Assembly: GCF_004135205.1 (NCBI RefSeq)
Contig: NZ_CP035490.1
Span: forward strand, 310,001-374,000
Reading direction: 5' to 3'
DNA: 64,000 nucleotides
Source of the DNA: Hahella sp. KA22
GTDB lineage: Bacteria; Pseudomonadota; Gammaproteobacteria; Pseudomonadales; Oleiphilaceae
The notes beneath the pieces were generated by a model. It worked only from the letters and a program-made list of their open reading frames with translations. It was not told where the DNA came from and searched no databases. The number at the start of each line of letters is the position of its first letter. The first letter of the stretch is position 1. Positions 1 through 8,236 of this stretch are shown here, one piece after another. The position numbers and the translations under genes are program-made.

Positions 1-617
1 TCGGGTTTGGGCGTATTGGCTTCGCCCAACTGATATCTGGATACCGATGGCGCACTGACCGCCACTGGCGCAGACACAGGCGCAACAGCCAGGACTGGCG
101 CGGGCTCCAGCGACGCTGGCGTCGGCGGAGTCGCCTGAGCCGGCTTGTTCACAGCAGGCGTGACCTGCGGCTTCGCCGTTGTGGTTTGTGGGATAGATTG
201 CGGAACAGTTTTGTGCGCCGCCTGCGTTGGTTTAGGCGTCTTCTCCTGTACGACAGGCTTGCTTGCCGGAACCGGTTTGGGCTTGGGGACCGGCGTCTCC
301 ACCCGCTTGGCCGCCATTTTGGGCTGCGGAGAAACGGGTTCTGGAGTATCAACGGGTTGAGGTTGCGGCGCAGGTTGTAGAACCGGCTGCGGGGTCGGCT
401 TCGATACCGCAGGTTGAGCCTGCGCCGGCGCCGTGGAAACTGGCGTTGGCGCCGCCGGAGCCTGGATGGCTACGGTCATTGTGGTCGATGTAAGTCGATT
501 TTTAGTGGGTTGGGGCGAATTGAAATACAGCATCAACGCTACATGCGCCGCCAGGGAAGCGACCAAGGCCATCCATAATAATGGCGGGTATTTAGCGCTG
601 GCGACGTCCGTGCTCAC
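1..617 (-). CDS. tonB: TonB energy transducer, N-terminal part (runs off window)
   Basis: Inner-membrane protein that passes proton-motive energy to outer-membrane receptors; here probably for a B12 receptor, since it ends a cobalamin import operon. The frame opens with GTG at 617, which overlaps the btuD stop (GTGA), so translational coupling is likely. Residues about 12-32 form one hydrophobic segment that carries the Ser-x3-His signature of TonB (S21, H25). After it comes a long Pro/Ala/Lys-rich stretch with PKPKP-type repeats, the usual periplasm-spanning linker. The C-terminal receptor-binding domain lies outside the window. TonB identity rests on the anchor and linker only; another TonB-like protein is possible. 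Confidence 0.85.
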   Translation of the reverse strand, partial: MSTDVASAKYPPLLWMALVASLAAHVALMLYFNSPQPTKNRLTSTTMTVAIQAPAAPTPVSTAPAQAQPAVSKPTPQPVLQPAPQPQPVDTPEPVSPQPKMAAKRVETPVPKPKPVPASKPVVQEKTPKPTQAAHKTVPQSIPQTTTAKPQVTPAVNKPAQATPPTPASLEPAPVLAVAPVSAPVAVSAPSVSRYQLGEANTPKP

Positions 618-1396
618 TTCAGACTCCAGGGCAACAGATAAGGCTGTTCCTCATGGCGCCCCCGCACCACCGAGACGCCGAACGCCTGCTGGATGCGCTC
701 ATCGCTCAAGACCTCGTTTGTGTCGCCCGCCACCAGGGTTCCATCCGGCATCGCCAGCATCGCTTGTCCGCAAAACCGTAGCGCCAGGGTCAAATCGTGC
801 AGCACTACAACGCCGATCCGGCCACTTCCAGCCCAATCCTGCAAATGGCTCATCACCTGAATCTGGTGCTGAGGGTCCAGACCCGCCACCGGCTCATCCG
901 CCATCAATACGGGAGCGTCCACCGCCAGCGCCCGCGCCAGCATCACCCTGGCGCGCTCGCCGCCGGATAGACGGGTGACCGTGCGCTGCGCCAGATGCGT
1001 GACATCCGCTTGCCGCATGGCGTTCTGAATCAGAGCCTGATCTTGCGCGCTTAATTTGCTGCGATGGGTCTGCGCTGGAAAGCGACCCAGACCGACCAGG
1101 GTTTCCACGCTCAAAGGCCAATGACAATCGGTGTCCTGATCCAGATATGAAATATGCTGCGCCCGCTGCTTCGGCGCCATCTCGCACAGATCCTGATCCT
1201 GCAGCCGCATAGCGCCGGATAGCTTGGGAATCAGTCCAACAATGGTTTTCAACAGGGTGGACTTGCCGGCGCCGTTGCTGCCCAGTATCGCCGTCAGTTG
1301 TCCGGATGGCAGGTGAAAGCTGACATCAGATAGGACCGGAGCGCCGGGATAGCCTACCTGCAATCCGCTTAGCTCCAGGCTCAGCGCGGCGCTCAT
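614..1396 (-). CDS. btuD: Cobalamin ABC transporter ATP-binding protein
   Basis: Cytoplasmic ATPase of a BtuCDF-type importer, 260 residues, normal for the FecE/BtuD/HmuV family. Visible motifs are Walker A GSNGAGKST (about residues 39-47), the ABC signature LSGGE, Walker B VLMADEP and the H-loop histidine in VVLHDLT. Start ATG at 1396 has GGAGG seven bases upstream and overlaps the btuC stop by four bases (ATGA). Sequence alone cannot separate B12 from haem or siderophore ATPases; the assignment comes from the cobalamin riboswitch that heads the operon. Confidence 0.88.
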   Translation of the reverse strand: MSAALSLELSGLQVGYPGAPVLSDVSFHLPSGQLTAILGSNGAGKSTLLKTIVGLIPKLSGAMRLQDQDLCEMAPKQRAQHISYLDQDTDCHWPLSVETLVGLGRFPAQTHRSKLSAQDQALIQNAMRQADVTHLAQRTVTRLSGGERARVMLARALAVDAPVLMADEPVAGLDPQHQIQVMSHLQDWAGSGRIGVVVLHDLTLALRFCGQAMLAMPDGTLVAGDTNEVLSDERIQQAFGVSVVRGRHEEQPYLLPWSLK

Positions 1397-2364
1397 ACCA
1401 ACGCCTCCGCTTTACGCAGATGGCGCAGCAGCCACAGGAAAAACGGCCCGCCCAACAACGCCGTAATGACGCCGACTCGCAACTCCGGCCCTGGCGGCAG
1501 ACAGCGCACGGCAATATCAGTCAACAACATCAGGCTCCCGCCCGCCAAGGCGCTGGGAAGCAGTAATCGGCCGGGCCGCCACTCGGTAAACGGTCGCAGC
1601 ATGTGAGGCACCACCAGCCCCACGAAGCCAATTACGCCGCTCACCGCCACGCTGGCGCCCACCGCCAACGCCACCCCCAGGCCGGCCACCCATTGTACTT
1701 TCTGCAGACGTACGCCCATGGAGCGGGCGGTGTTTTCTCCCAGCGACAGAACATCCAGTGAGCGCGACACACTGAACAGCAACGCCATCCCCAACAACGC
1801 AGGCGGCGCCGCCAAGTAAAAGTGCTGCAGGGTGCGGTGTTCGAATGACCCCATCAGCCAGAATAGAATGTCCTGCACCGCGAAAGGATTCGGCGCCATA
1901 TTCAAAGCCAGCGCCGTCAGCGCTGAACTGAACGAATTAATGGCGGCGCCGGCGAGAATGATCATCACGATGCCCGCTTCCGATCCCACGATCATTACCA
2001 GCGCCAGCAGTCCCAGCATGGCGCCGATAATGCCCGCCACTGGCGTAAACAGTCCGCTCGCTGAAAAGCCAAAGTAGATGGCGCACACCGAACTTAGGGC
2101 CGCCGTGGAGGAAACCCCCAGTACGCCGGCGTCCGCCAGCGGATTGCGTAGCAGTCCCTGCAACACGGCGCCGGATAGCGCCAATACCGTTCCACATAGC
2201 AGCGCCAATAGTGTCCGCGGCAGCCGGATTTCCCATAGAATCAATTGGGTTTCCAGATCCCACCCCGGCCAGCTCACCCCGGTGACCCGGCCGGTGCAAA
2301 GAGACAAACCGATCAAAAAGGCCAGCGTCACACTCAGAATCAGGAGCAAACGGTTATAAGTCAT
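1393..2364 (-). CDS. btuC: Cobalamin ABC transporter permease
   Basis: FecCD/BtuC-family inner-membrane permease, 323 residues, with about ten hydrophobic helices. The typical GAVLQGLLRNPLA stretch follows the second helix, and the GFVGLVVPHMLR motif sits in the cytoplasmic coupling region near residue 245. GGAG lies about eight bases before the ATG. The gene overlaps the end of btuF by 11 bases and the start of btuD by four, so the three are translated as a unit. The B12 substrate is inferred from the upstream riboswitch. Confidence 0.9.
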   Translation of the reverse strand: MTYNRLLLILSVTLAFLIGLSLCTGRVTGVSWPGWDLETQLILWEIRLPRTLLALLCGTVLALSGAVLQGLLRNPLADAGVLGVSSTAALSSVCAIYFGFSASGLFTPVAGIIGAMLGLLALVMIVGSEAGIVMIILAGAAINSFSSALTALALNMAPNPFAVQDILFWLMGSFEHRTLQHFYLAAPPALLGMALLFSVSRSLDVLSLGENTARSMGVRLQKVQWVAGLGVALAVGASVAVSGVIGFVGLVVPHMLRPFTEWRPGRLLLPSALAGGSLMLLTDIAVRCLPPGPELRVGVITALLGGPFFLWLLRHLRKAEALV

Positions 2365-3235
2365 CCGCAGTCTCCGACCCGGACGCTTTACGCTCTTGCG
2401 TCAGTATATGATCCGCTACTTTTTGGGCCGCCAGCGTCATGGCGGGCGTTCCACAGGAGAGCCAGTCAGCGGGGATATACAAAGGTTCGAAACGGGAAGG
2501 ACGGCGCTTCAATAAAGGATGCTCCACCCAATTCGTCGCCAACGCCTCGCTGTCATAGCTGTTGCTGACCATGAGCAATAAATCCGGCCGCCAGCGCACC
2601 AGCGTCTCCAGATCCACTTGCCCCCAACCTTGCACGCCCTGCTCGCTCGCCACATTAATCACGCCGATGGCGTCCAGAAAGGCGTCCTGGAAATTACCCT
2701 CGCCAGCTATCCAGCCATTGGCGTTCAGAATCAGCGCCCTGACTTGCTTGTCCGCTATACGTTCGTGAACCCTGGCGAAATAGGCCCTCAGCTCGCTTAC
2801 AATCGCCGCAGCCTGCCCGGGTTTGCGAACGGCTTCCCCCATAAGGCTCCAGCTTGACGCCAAATCATCGAGGGATTGCGGTAAGGGAATCTCCACCCAA
2901 CGCATATTGAACTTCCGCACCAGCGGCTTAAGCGAAGACGCGCCATACTGACCCGCCATCACGATATCCGGCCGGAGTTCCAGCACTTGCTCGATAAAAC
3001 CAAAATTGGCGGGAATCTCACGCAACGTCGACGCAATTTCCAGCTCAGAGGGCTGATGACTGAGCCAGGTGACCGACACCAGATTTTCCGGGGCGAGATA
3101 CCCCATCATTTGATCAACGCACTGGTTGACCGACATGACCGTCGGCTCAGCCGCGCGAACATCGCCCGCGTTGACGGAAAGTGTGAAAGTAAACGCTGAT
3201 AGCAATCCCAGGGCCCGAAAAGCCTTAACCAACAT
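2354..3235 (-). CDS. btuF: Cobalamin-binding periplasmic protein
   Basis: Periplasmic binding protein of the BtuF/FhuD type (class III fold), about 293 residues. I take ATG at 3235 as start: it has AAGG upstream and begins a clear signal peptide (positive N-terminus, hydrophobic core, cleavage near VRAA). An in-frame ATG at 3325 would put 30 non-secretory residues in front and lies within a few bases of the riboswitch. The mature part has the family features NQCVDQMMGYLAPENLVSV near the N-terminus and a RPDIVMAGQYG segment. First gene of btuF-btuC-btuD-tonB. Confidence 0.88.
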   Translation of the reverse strand: MLVKAFRALGLLSAFTFTLSVNAGDVRAAEPTVMSVNQCVDQMMGYLAPENLVSVTWLSHQPSELEIASTLREIPANFGFIEQVLELRPDIVMAGQYGASSLKPLVRKFNMRWVEIPLPQSLDDLASSWSLMGEAVRKPGQAAAIVSELRAYFARVHERIADKQVRALILNANGWIAGEGNFQDAFLDAIGVINVASEQGVQGWGQVDLETLVRWRPDLLLMVSNSYDSEALATNWVEHPLLKRRPSRFEPLYIPADWLSCGTPAMTLAAQKVADHILTQERKASGSETADDL

Positions 3236-3330
3236 GCAGATGCCGCCTTGAATCGATGCGAGGTGCGAATCCGGCGTAAATTCCCCGTTTACGGTCGGAT
3301 AAAACAGGCTCCGAATGGGAGTCAAACAAT

Positions 3331-3545
3331 GGCAGGTCTCCTGGCTTGCGTTTCGTAGTCCTGTCCCGCCTTCCCAACATGGAGACGATCTCCACCCAGT
3401 GGCCTTTGATAACGTCGCGATAAGGAGGGGCGGCGTTATCCGGGACGAACTCTTCGCTCACAGTTGCGGGGACAGCTCCGGCTGATCGAACGCGCATAAA
3501 GTCGCGCTCACCGGATTCCCATTTAATCCTGCTCTCATCGAAAAT
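3331..3545 (-). promoter_or_regulatory. Cobalamin riboswitch (B12 element)
   Basis: Read on the minus strand, the region shows the conserved blocks of the AdoCbl riboswitch in order: ATTAAATGGGAATCCGG (3511-3527), AGCTGTCCCCGCAACTGT (about 3459-3476), CACTGG, GGGAAGGCGGGAC, and the B12 box AGCCAGGAGACCTGCC (3331-3346). It ends about 95 bases before the btuF ATG, as expected for a switch acting on that gene. The outer 5' boundary near 3545 is approximate. Such elements shut down transport genes when adenosylcobalamin is plentiful. Confidence 0.95.
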
Positions 3546-3694
3546 GATCGAACTTTGAGCAACTGGAACCATTGCGGCCCACATTATCGTGAATTGGTCA
3601 TTTTAAGTCCAGAAAGCCGCTGAGGGGCGCTGGACCTGTCTGCAAGATTGTGTCAGTTTTACGCTCCCGTAATTACCGACAAGAATAAGACTGT

Positions 3695-4300
3695 ATGACC
3701 GACGCGCCCTTGTCCCGCCATGGACTCATTCTGAAACGTCTGCTGTTCCTCGTGTTCATGTATGCTGGACTGGCCTATGGCTTGAGCCTGTTGGAATATA
3801 CCGTCTTCAATCTGACCGGCTGGTCGCCGGTGAGCATCGAACGCAGTGTCGAACTGCACAGCCGGGAAGAGGTGAAAAAGGAGTTCGATCTTTGCGGCGG
3901 CCCGCTATTCGCCGCCAGCGCCGTGGTCAGCGCTCAGGAAGGCGATCGCCTGCTCGCCCGCTGCGGACGCTTCTGGCCTTTCTATCGTTACACCATTGAA
4001 GCCACCGCCCACCCATTGCTGCCGGGCTCTTTTATCCTGTATCCGGACGAAGCGCCGGCGGCTGTTACGGCGCGAGAGAATTTCATCATCAATATGCAGG
4101 TGATCAACGGCGGCTTCGCCCTGGTAGCGCTGTTTGTGATTGGTTTGAGCTGTTTCGCAGGTTATCGCTTTCTTTTCAAGAAGGACGAAGAAGCCGGCTA
4201 CAAGACCGCTTTTCACGGCTTTATCAGCAGCTTTCTGATGCTCGCCTGTTATAGCGGCGTCATGTTCTTCATTGATCCCACGTTCAGCTTCGGCTGGTAA
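3695..4300 (+). CDS. Small membrane protein of unknown function
   Basis: A 201-residue protein I do not recognise. It has a hydrophobic segment at about residues 13-35, a long soluble, probably periplasmic part with two cysteines (near C67 and C89), and two more hydrophobic segments at about 131-155 and 175-195, giving three predicted helices. It stands alone: the B12 riboswitch is divergent on the left and the MocR regulator is convergent on the right, only six bases after its stop. No strong ribosome site is visible. The frame is open with normal codon use, so it is probably real. Confidence 0.65.
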   Translation: MTDAPLSRHGLILKRLLFLVFMYAGLAYGLSLLEYTVFNLTGWSPVSIERSVELHSREEVKKEFDLCGGPLFAASAVVSAQEGDRLLARCGRFWPFYRYTIEATAHPLLPGSFILYPDEAPAAVTARENFIINMQVINGGFALVALFVIGLSCFAGYRFLFKKDEEAGYKTAFHGFISSFLMLACYSGVMFFIDPTFSFGW

Positions 4301-4306
4301 TCTCGC

Positions 4307-5740
4307 TTAGCCCGCGCGCAGCCAAACGCCCAACTGGCGGATCGCGTCTTCCGCCTCCGCCGTCCAGGGCGCCGCGCAATTGAGCCGCAGGCAATGTCTG
4401 TACTTGTCGCCGTCGCCGCTGAACAGAGTTCCCGGCGCAATGCTCACGCCAGCGGCCAGCGCTTTGCGATACAACGCAACCGTATCGCAGTCCTCCTCCA
4501 GCTCCACCCACAATACAAACCCACCCGCCGGCTGCGATACCCGTACGCCTGCGGGAAAATACCGCAGCACCGCCGTCGTCATGCGCTCCACATGCACCGC
4601 GAACTCATGGCGCATACGCCGCAGATGGCGGTCGAAATCCGCTTGCGCCAGATAATGCGCCACCGCCATCTGCGGCAAGCTTGGGCAGGCCAGGGTGCTG
4701 GCGAATTTCAGGTAACCGACCCGCGTCCGCCAGCGCCCTGGAGCCATCCATCCCACCCGCAAACCGGGGGCGATTGATTTGGAAAACGACGAGCAATACA
4801 GCACGCCGCCGGCACGGTCATAACTCTTCGCCGCGCGCGGACGCAGGCCGGAAAAGCCCAGCTCGCCGTAGATATCATTTTCGATCAAAGGAACGCCTCG
4901 GACTTCCAGCAAGCGCACCAACTGTTCCTTGCGCTCATCCGGCATCAGACATCCAAGAGGATTGCTAAAGTTGGGCATGGCCACGCAGGCTTTGACCGGC
5001 CACAGCTCCAACGCCAGTTGCAGCGCCTCCAGGCTGAGCCCGCTTTTCGGGTCGGCGGGAATTTCCAGCGCCTTTAGTCCAAGCGCATCAATGACTTGCA
5101 ACAACCCAAAGTAAGTAGGCGACTCCACCGCCACCACATCTCCGGGCTGCGTCACCGCCCTCAACGCCAGAGTCAGTGCTTCATGGCATCCATTAGTGAT
5201 GAGAATGTCGTCTGGCTCCAGATCGCACCAGGCGTCCTTCATGCGTTGCGCAATGGCCTCACGCAAACGCAACGCGCCAGGAGGAAAACTATACGCTTCA
5301 ATGTCTTCACTGGGCCCGCGCAACGCGGCCCGGAACGCTTTTTCCATCGCCGCCGCCGGCAAAAACTGCGTCGCCGGCGCCGCCATGGCGAAATTCATAC
5401 CCTTGGACGATTGGGTCGCCTGCACCAGACTCATGATGGTCTGCTGCGTGTCCACCAGGGTGGGCGCGCCTTCAAATCCGGTCACCTTGGGCAACGCCGC
5501 CTCCAGTTCGGCCAAACCATTCTGATTGCGACGGCGCACGTAATAACCGGATCGCGGCCGCGCCTCCACCCAACCCTGCCTCTCTAGCAGACGTTGCGCC
5601 GCCATGATGGTGGACACGCTGACGCTGAAGTGCTCCACCAAATCCCGGGTGCCCGGTATACGCTCTCCCACCGCGTACATACCCTGACGGATACGTCCCG
5701 CCACAGCGTCAGCCACTTCCTCGTATCGCTTTTTGCTCAT
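4307..5740 (-). CDS. MocR-type (GntR/aminotransferase) transcription regulator
   Basis: N-terminal GntR winged helix (VGERIPGTRDLVEHFSVSVS) joined to a class I aminotransferase-like domain that keeps a PLP lysine in SSFSKSIAPGLRVGW, the MocR architecture. Length is about 477 residues from ATG 5740. I prefer 5740 because GAGGCGGCG lies just upstream and the reading begins MSKKRYEEV, directly at the winged helix. ATGs at 5761 and 5809 lack ribosome sites and would bury the operator-like repeats in the coding region. It is divergent from a class IV aminotransferase, the usual kind of MocR target, so it probably controls that gene and itself. Confidence 0.88.
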   Translation of the reverse strand: MSKKRYEEVADAVAGRIRQGMYAVGERIPGTRDLVEHFSVSVSTIMAAQRLLERQGWVEARPRSGYYVRRRNQNGLAELEAALPKVTGFEGAPTLVDTQQTIMSLVQATQSSKGMNFAMAAPATQFLPAAAMEKAFRAALRGPSEDIEAYSFPPGALRLREAIAQRMKDAWCDLEPDDILITNGCHEALTLALRAVTQPGDVVAVESPTYFGLLQVIDALGLKALEIPADPKSGLSLEALQLALELWPVKACVAMPNFSNPLGCLMPDERKEQLVRLLEVRGVPLIENDIYGELGFSGLRPRAAKSYDRAGGVLYCSSFSKSIAPGLRVGWMAPGRWRTRVGYLKFASTLACPSLPQMAVAHYLAQADFDRHLRRMRHEFAVHVERMTTAVLRYFPAGVRVSQPAGGFVLWVELEEDCDTVALYRKALAAGVSIAPGTLFSGDGDKYRHCLRLNCAAPWTAEAEDAIRQLGVWLRAG

Positions 5741-5770
5741 GCCGGTCGCCGCCTCACTCATACGCAAACA

Positions 5771-5831
5771 AGTACAGTTCTTCATCGATATACCAGTACA
5801 GCAAGCCAAAAGGCGAAACTGTATCGATATA
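5771..5831. promoter_or_regulatory. Direct-repeat operator candidate between MocR and aminotransferase genes
   Basis: AGTACAG occurs at 5771-5777 and 5795-5801 (24-base step). ATCGATATA occurs at 5784-5792 and 5823-5831 (39-base step). MocR proteins typically bind spaced direct repeats in the shared promoter region. That these are its sites is inference. Confidence 0.45.
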
Positions 5832-5919
5832 TATAAATTTTTCTTGGCCTATATCGCAATCCTCTGTCTGTTTATTGTTGCTGTTTTCCCCCTCAACCTG
5901 ATAAAGCAGGAGAAAGACT

Positions 5920-6804
5920 ATGCAAGCCGCCGCCTCCCCTATCCCGTATTGCTGGCTGAACGGAGCCATTGTTCCCGCAGCGGAAGCGGCGATTTCCGTC
6001 TACGATCACGGTCTGTTGTATGGGGACGGGGTCTTTGAGGGGCTGCGCTTCTATCAACGTACGCCCTTTCGCATAGAGCGACATCTGCAGCGTCTGCAGG
6101 ACTCCGCCGCCGCCCTGGGAATCACCCTTCCTTATGACGCCAACGCCTTACGCGAGGGAGTCAGCGCGTTGATAAGCCGTTATGGCGGCGAGAGCGGTTA
6201 TCTGCGGCTGGTGGTCACCCGTGGCCCCGGCAACCTGGGCTTGAATCCGCGTAACTGCGCCACGCCGAATGTGTTCATTCTGGCGGATCAGCTCAGCATG
6301 GCCTCCAGCGAGGCGCAGGAGAAAGGGCTCAAACTGATCATCGCCAGCGTACGTCGCACCGTAGGGGCGGGACTGGACCCCAGAGTGAAAAGCCTCAACT
6401 ACCTGACCTCGATCCTGGCGCGCATGGAAGCCAATGTCGCCGGCGCTGATGAAGCCTTGTTGCTGAACGAACGCGGTCAGGTGGCGGAAGCCTCAGCGGA
6501 AAACCTGTTTATCGTCCGCCATGGACGCTTGCTGACGCCTCCAACCAGCGACGGCGCGCTGGCGGGAGTAACCCGCTCGGTAATCATGGAGCTGGCTCAG
6601 GCCAGCAACATTCCTGTCAGTGAGCGCACGCTCACCCCTTACGATCTGTATACGGCGGATGAATGCTTCCTGACCGGCAGCGGCGCAGGGCTCTTATCCG
6701 TCGCGGAGGTGGACGGACGTCCCCTCCGCACATCGCCCGGCGAGGTTCTACAACGCCTGCGCCAGGCTTTCGCCGCCTTGATTGCTCAGGAGTGCGGCGC
6801 TTAA
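5920..6804 (+). CDS. ilvE: Branched-chain amino acid aminotransferase-like (class IV PLP enzyme)
   Basis: Fold-type IV PLP aminotransferase of 294 residues, the usual length of the shorter IlvE group. It has the start motif VYDHGLLYGDGVFEGLR, the PLP lysine in VKSLNYL, EASAENLF for cofactor phosphate contacts, and the C-terminal FLTGSGAG region. AGGAG precedes the ATG by about eight bases. Expected reaction: reversible transamination of Leu/Ile/Val keto acids. D-amino-acid transaminase or aminodeoxychorismate lyase share the fold and cannot be fully excluded. It is divergently paired with a MocR regulator, which argues for inducible use rather than a plain housekeeping role. Confidence 0.8.
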   Translation: MQAAASPIPYCWLNGAIVPAAEAAISVYDHGLLYGDGVFEGLRFYQRTPFRIERHLQRLQDSAAALGITLPYDANALREGVSALISRYGGESGYLRLVVTRGPGNLGLNPRNCATPNVFILADQLSMASSEAQEKGLKLIIASVRRTVGAGLDPRVKSLNYLTSILARMEANVAGADEALLLNERGQVAEASAENLFIVRHGRLLTPPTSDGALAGVTRSVIMELAQASNIPVSERTLTPYDLYTADECFLTGSGAGLLSVAEVDGRPLRTSPGEVLQRLRQAFAALIAQECGA

Positions 6805-6805
6805 A

Positions 6806-7810
6806 TCACTCGCGCCCGTCAACGCATTCGGCGTTGGCGGGGTCACTATGACACCGCACCTTCAGCATGAGTTGCAGGGCCTTGGGGTCATAAGCCCCAT
6901 CCTGCTTCAATGCAATGCGCACTTCTTTGAGCATATTGTTAAACCCGGTGGCCTCCTCCTGATTGGGATGTATCCATACTTTCGCGGGTATTTCCGCCTC
7001 CGCCTTACGCACCATCTCCATCAGCTCATCAAAGCGTCCCTGGAAATGCTCTCGCGCTTTCTGGGCGAAATCCGCCTTGAAGCGATCTTTCCGCACCAGC
7101 ACCTGATAGGTCATCTGCGCAAAACTATATGAATACACGCCCCCATCCGGCTCTACGCCCTTATATAGCTCCAAAGGCTGATAGGCGATCGCGGGAGCAT
7201 AGGCGACATCGACGCTGCCGTTATTGAACTTACCGGCGAAGCTGGAGGGCGTGGCGCCCACTACGGAGCCGCCCACATGGCGCACCATGGTCACCGCCGC
7301 AGGATCATAATCAAAGGCAGCGATTTTCTTGCCCTGAATCGTCTGCACGCTGTTAACGCGGCGATCCCGCACCAGCACATACACTGCGCCCGCGGGCAGC
7401 AGCCCGGCGACTTCAAAATCGCCACTGGTCATCAGTTTGGCGGCCTTCGGCTGCGCCAGCGTCTGCAGAATCGTCTTCAGCTCACCGTATCCCGGAATCG
7501 CGCCCAGCGCCACCAGGGTTCCCGTAAAGCGGTTGAAGTCCCGCGCCCTGACGTCCGTCAGTAATACCGCGTCACATTGGCCCGCGCGAAAGTCGTCAGC
7601 TGCGATTTTTTCGTCGGTGTAAGCATTCAATTCCAGATCATAGCCCCAGTTCAGGGCCTGGATACGAGTGGCTTTCATCAGGTTATACACAGGGCCGGCG
7701 GCCCCGAGAGGGTCAAAAACGCAATAGCTGCGTTGCTCAGCCGCTTGCGCGGTGAGTGCGGCGACGCCCAGGAATAGCCCCAGCAACGCACGACGAAGGC
7801 ATGCTGTCAT
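6806..7810 (-). CDS. Periplasmic solute-binding protein of unknown ligand
   Basis: About 334 residues with a signal peptide ending in ALTAQAAE. The mature protein has the layout of a two-lobe binding protein (phosphonate/TRAP-like): an early CVFDPLGAAGP stretch, QGKKIAAFDYDP in the middle, and FNNGSVDVAYAPAIAYQPLELY between lobes. I believe it belongs to the DUF6091-type family of putative solute-binding proteins, without certainty. ATG at 7810 is chosen because GGAG is nine bases upstream and the signal peptide starts there; ATG 7825 lacks a site. There is no transporter next to it. It ends two bases from the stop of the convergent aminotransferase gene. Confidence 0.65.
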   Translation of the reverse strand: MTACLRRALLGLFLGVAALTAQAAEQRSYCVFDPLGAAGPVYNLMKATRIQALNWGYDLELNAYTDEKIAADDFRAGQCDAVLLTDVRARDFNRFTGTLVALGAIPGYGELKTILQTLAQPKAAKLMTSGDFEVAGLLPAGAVYVLVRDRRVNSVQTIQGKKIAAFDYDPAAVTMVRHVGGSVVGATPSSFAGKFNNGSVDVAYAPAIAYQPLELYKGVEPDGGVYSYSFAQMTYQVLVRKDRFKADFAQKAREHFQGRFDELMEMVRKAEAEIPAKVWIHPNQEEATGFNNMLKEVRIALKQDGAYDPKALQLMLKVRCHSDPANAECVDGRE

Positions 7811-7825
7811 GGTGTGAATCTCCAT

Positions 7826-8236
7826 TATTGTTATTGGTATTGAGGTTTTCCTTGTACATCGGTCGTCCCTGTCTGAGTCAGCCGAAAAGGCCCACCCGCC
7901 GCAGCGTCGATGGGTTTCCAGTCCGGTCCGACTATCGCGGAATATATGACAAACTAACGCGTCTTAATGCCTCAGAGAGCACGTTTCCGCGATATTCAGG
8001 GAGAAGCAAAGTTTCGCCCCAGTTTGGGGCAATATCCCGTGAGCCGCGTCAAAATTTACTTGTAAAACCGGCCCCAGGCCTTATTCCGCCCGGCTGAAAG
8101 CATGATTTATGCGCTATCGCGGCTAGAACCACGCGGGCATTCGGGGTAATATGACCCTCCTTCGATGTAAGCCCGGACAACCAGCGGTAACGATCAGCTT
8201 TCCCTTTCAGCAATCATCACGAGTGACCACTTTTCC
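7826..8236. other. Non-coding gap with long-range inverted repeat
   Basis: 411 bases between the divergent solute-binding gene and rnb. A perfect 10-base inverted repeat, TATCGCGGAA (7933-7942) and TTCCGCGATA (7985-7994), is separated by 42 bases. A further TATCGCGG occurs near 8113. A short hairpin GCCCC-AGTTT-GGGGC lies at 8016-8030. I see no convincing small gene. Confidence 0.5.

Noticed and set aside
145-493. Several short plus-strand frames in the first 500 bases
   Set aside because: They are shadows of the Pro/Lys-rich TonB linker on the minus strand.
7756-8097. 113-codon frame in the gap before rnb
   Set aside because: Composition is Arg/Pro/Ser-rich without domain pattern, it starts inside the signal-peptide region of the opposite gene, and has no ribosome site.
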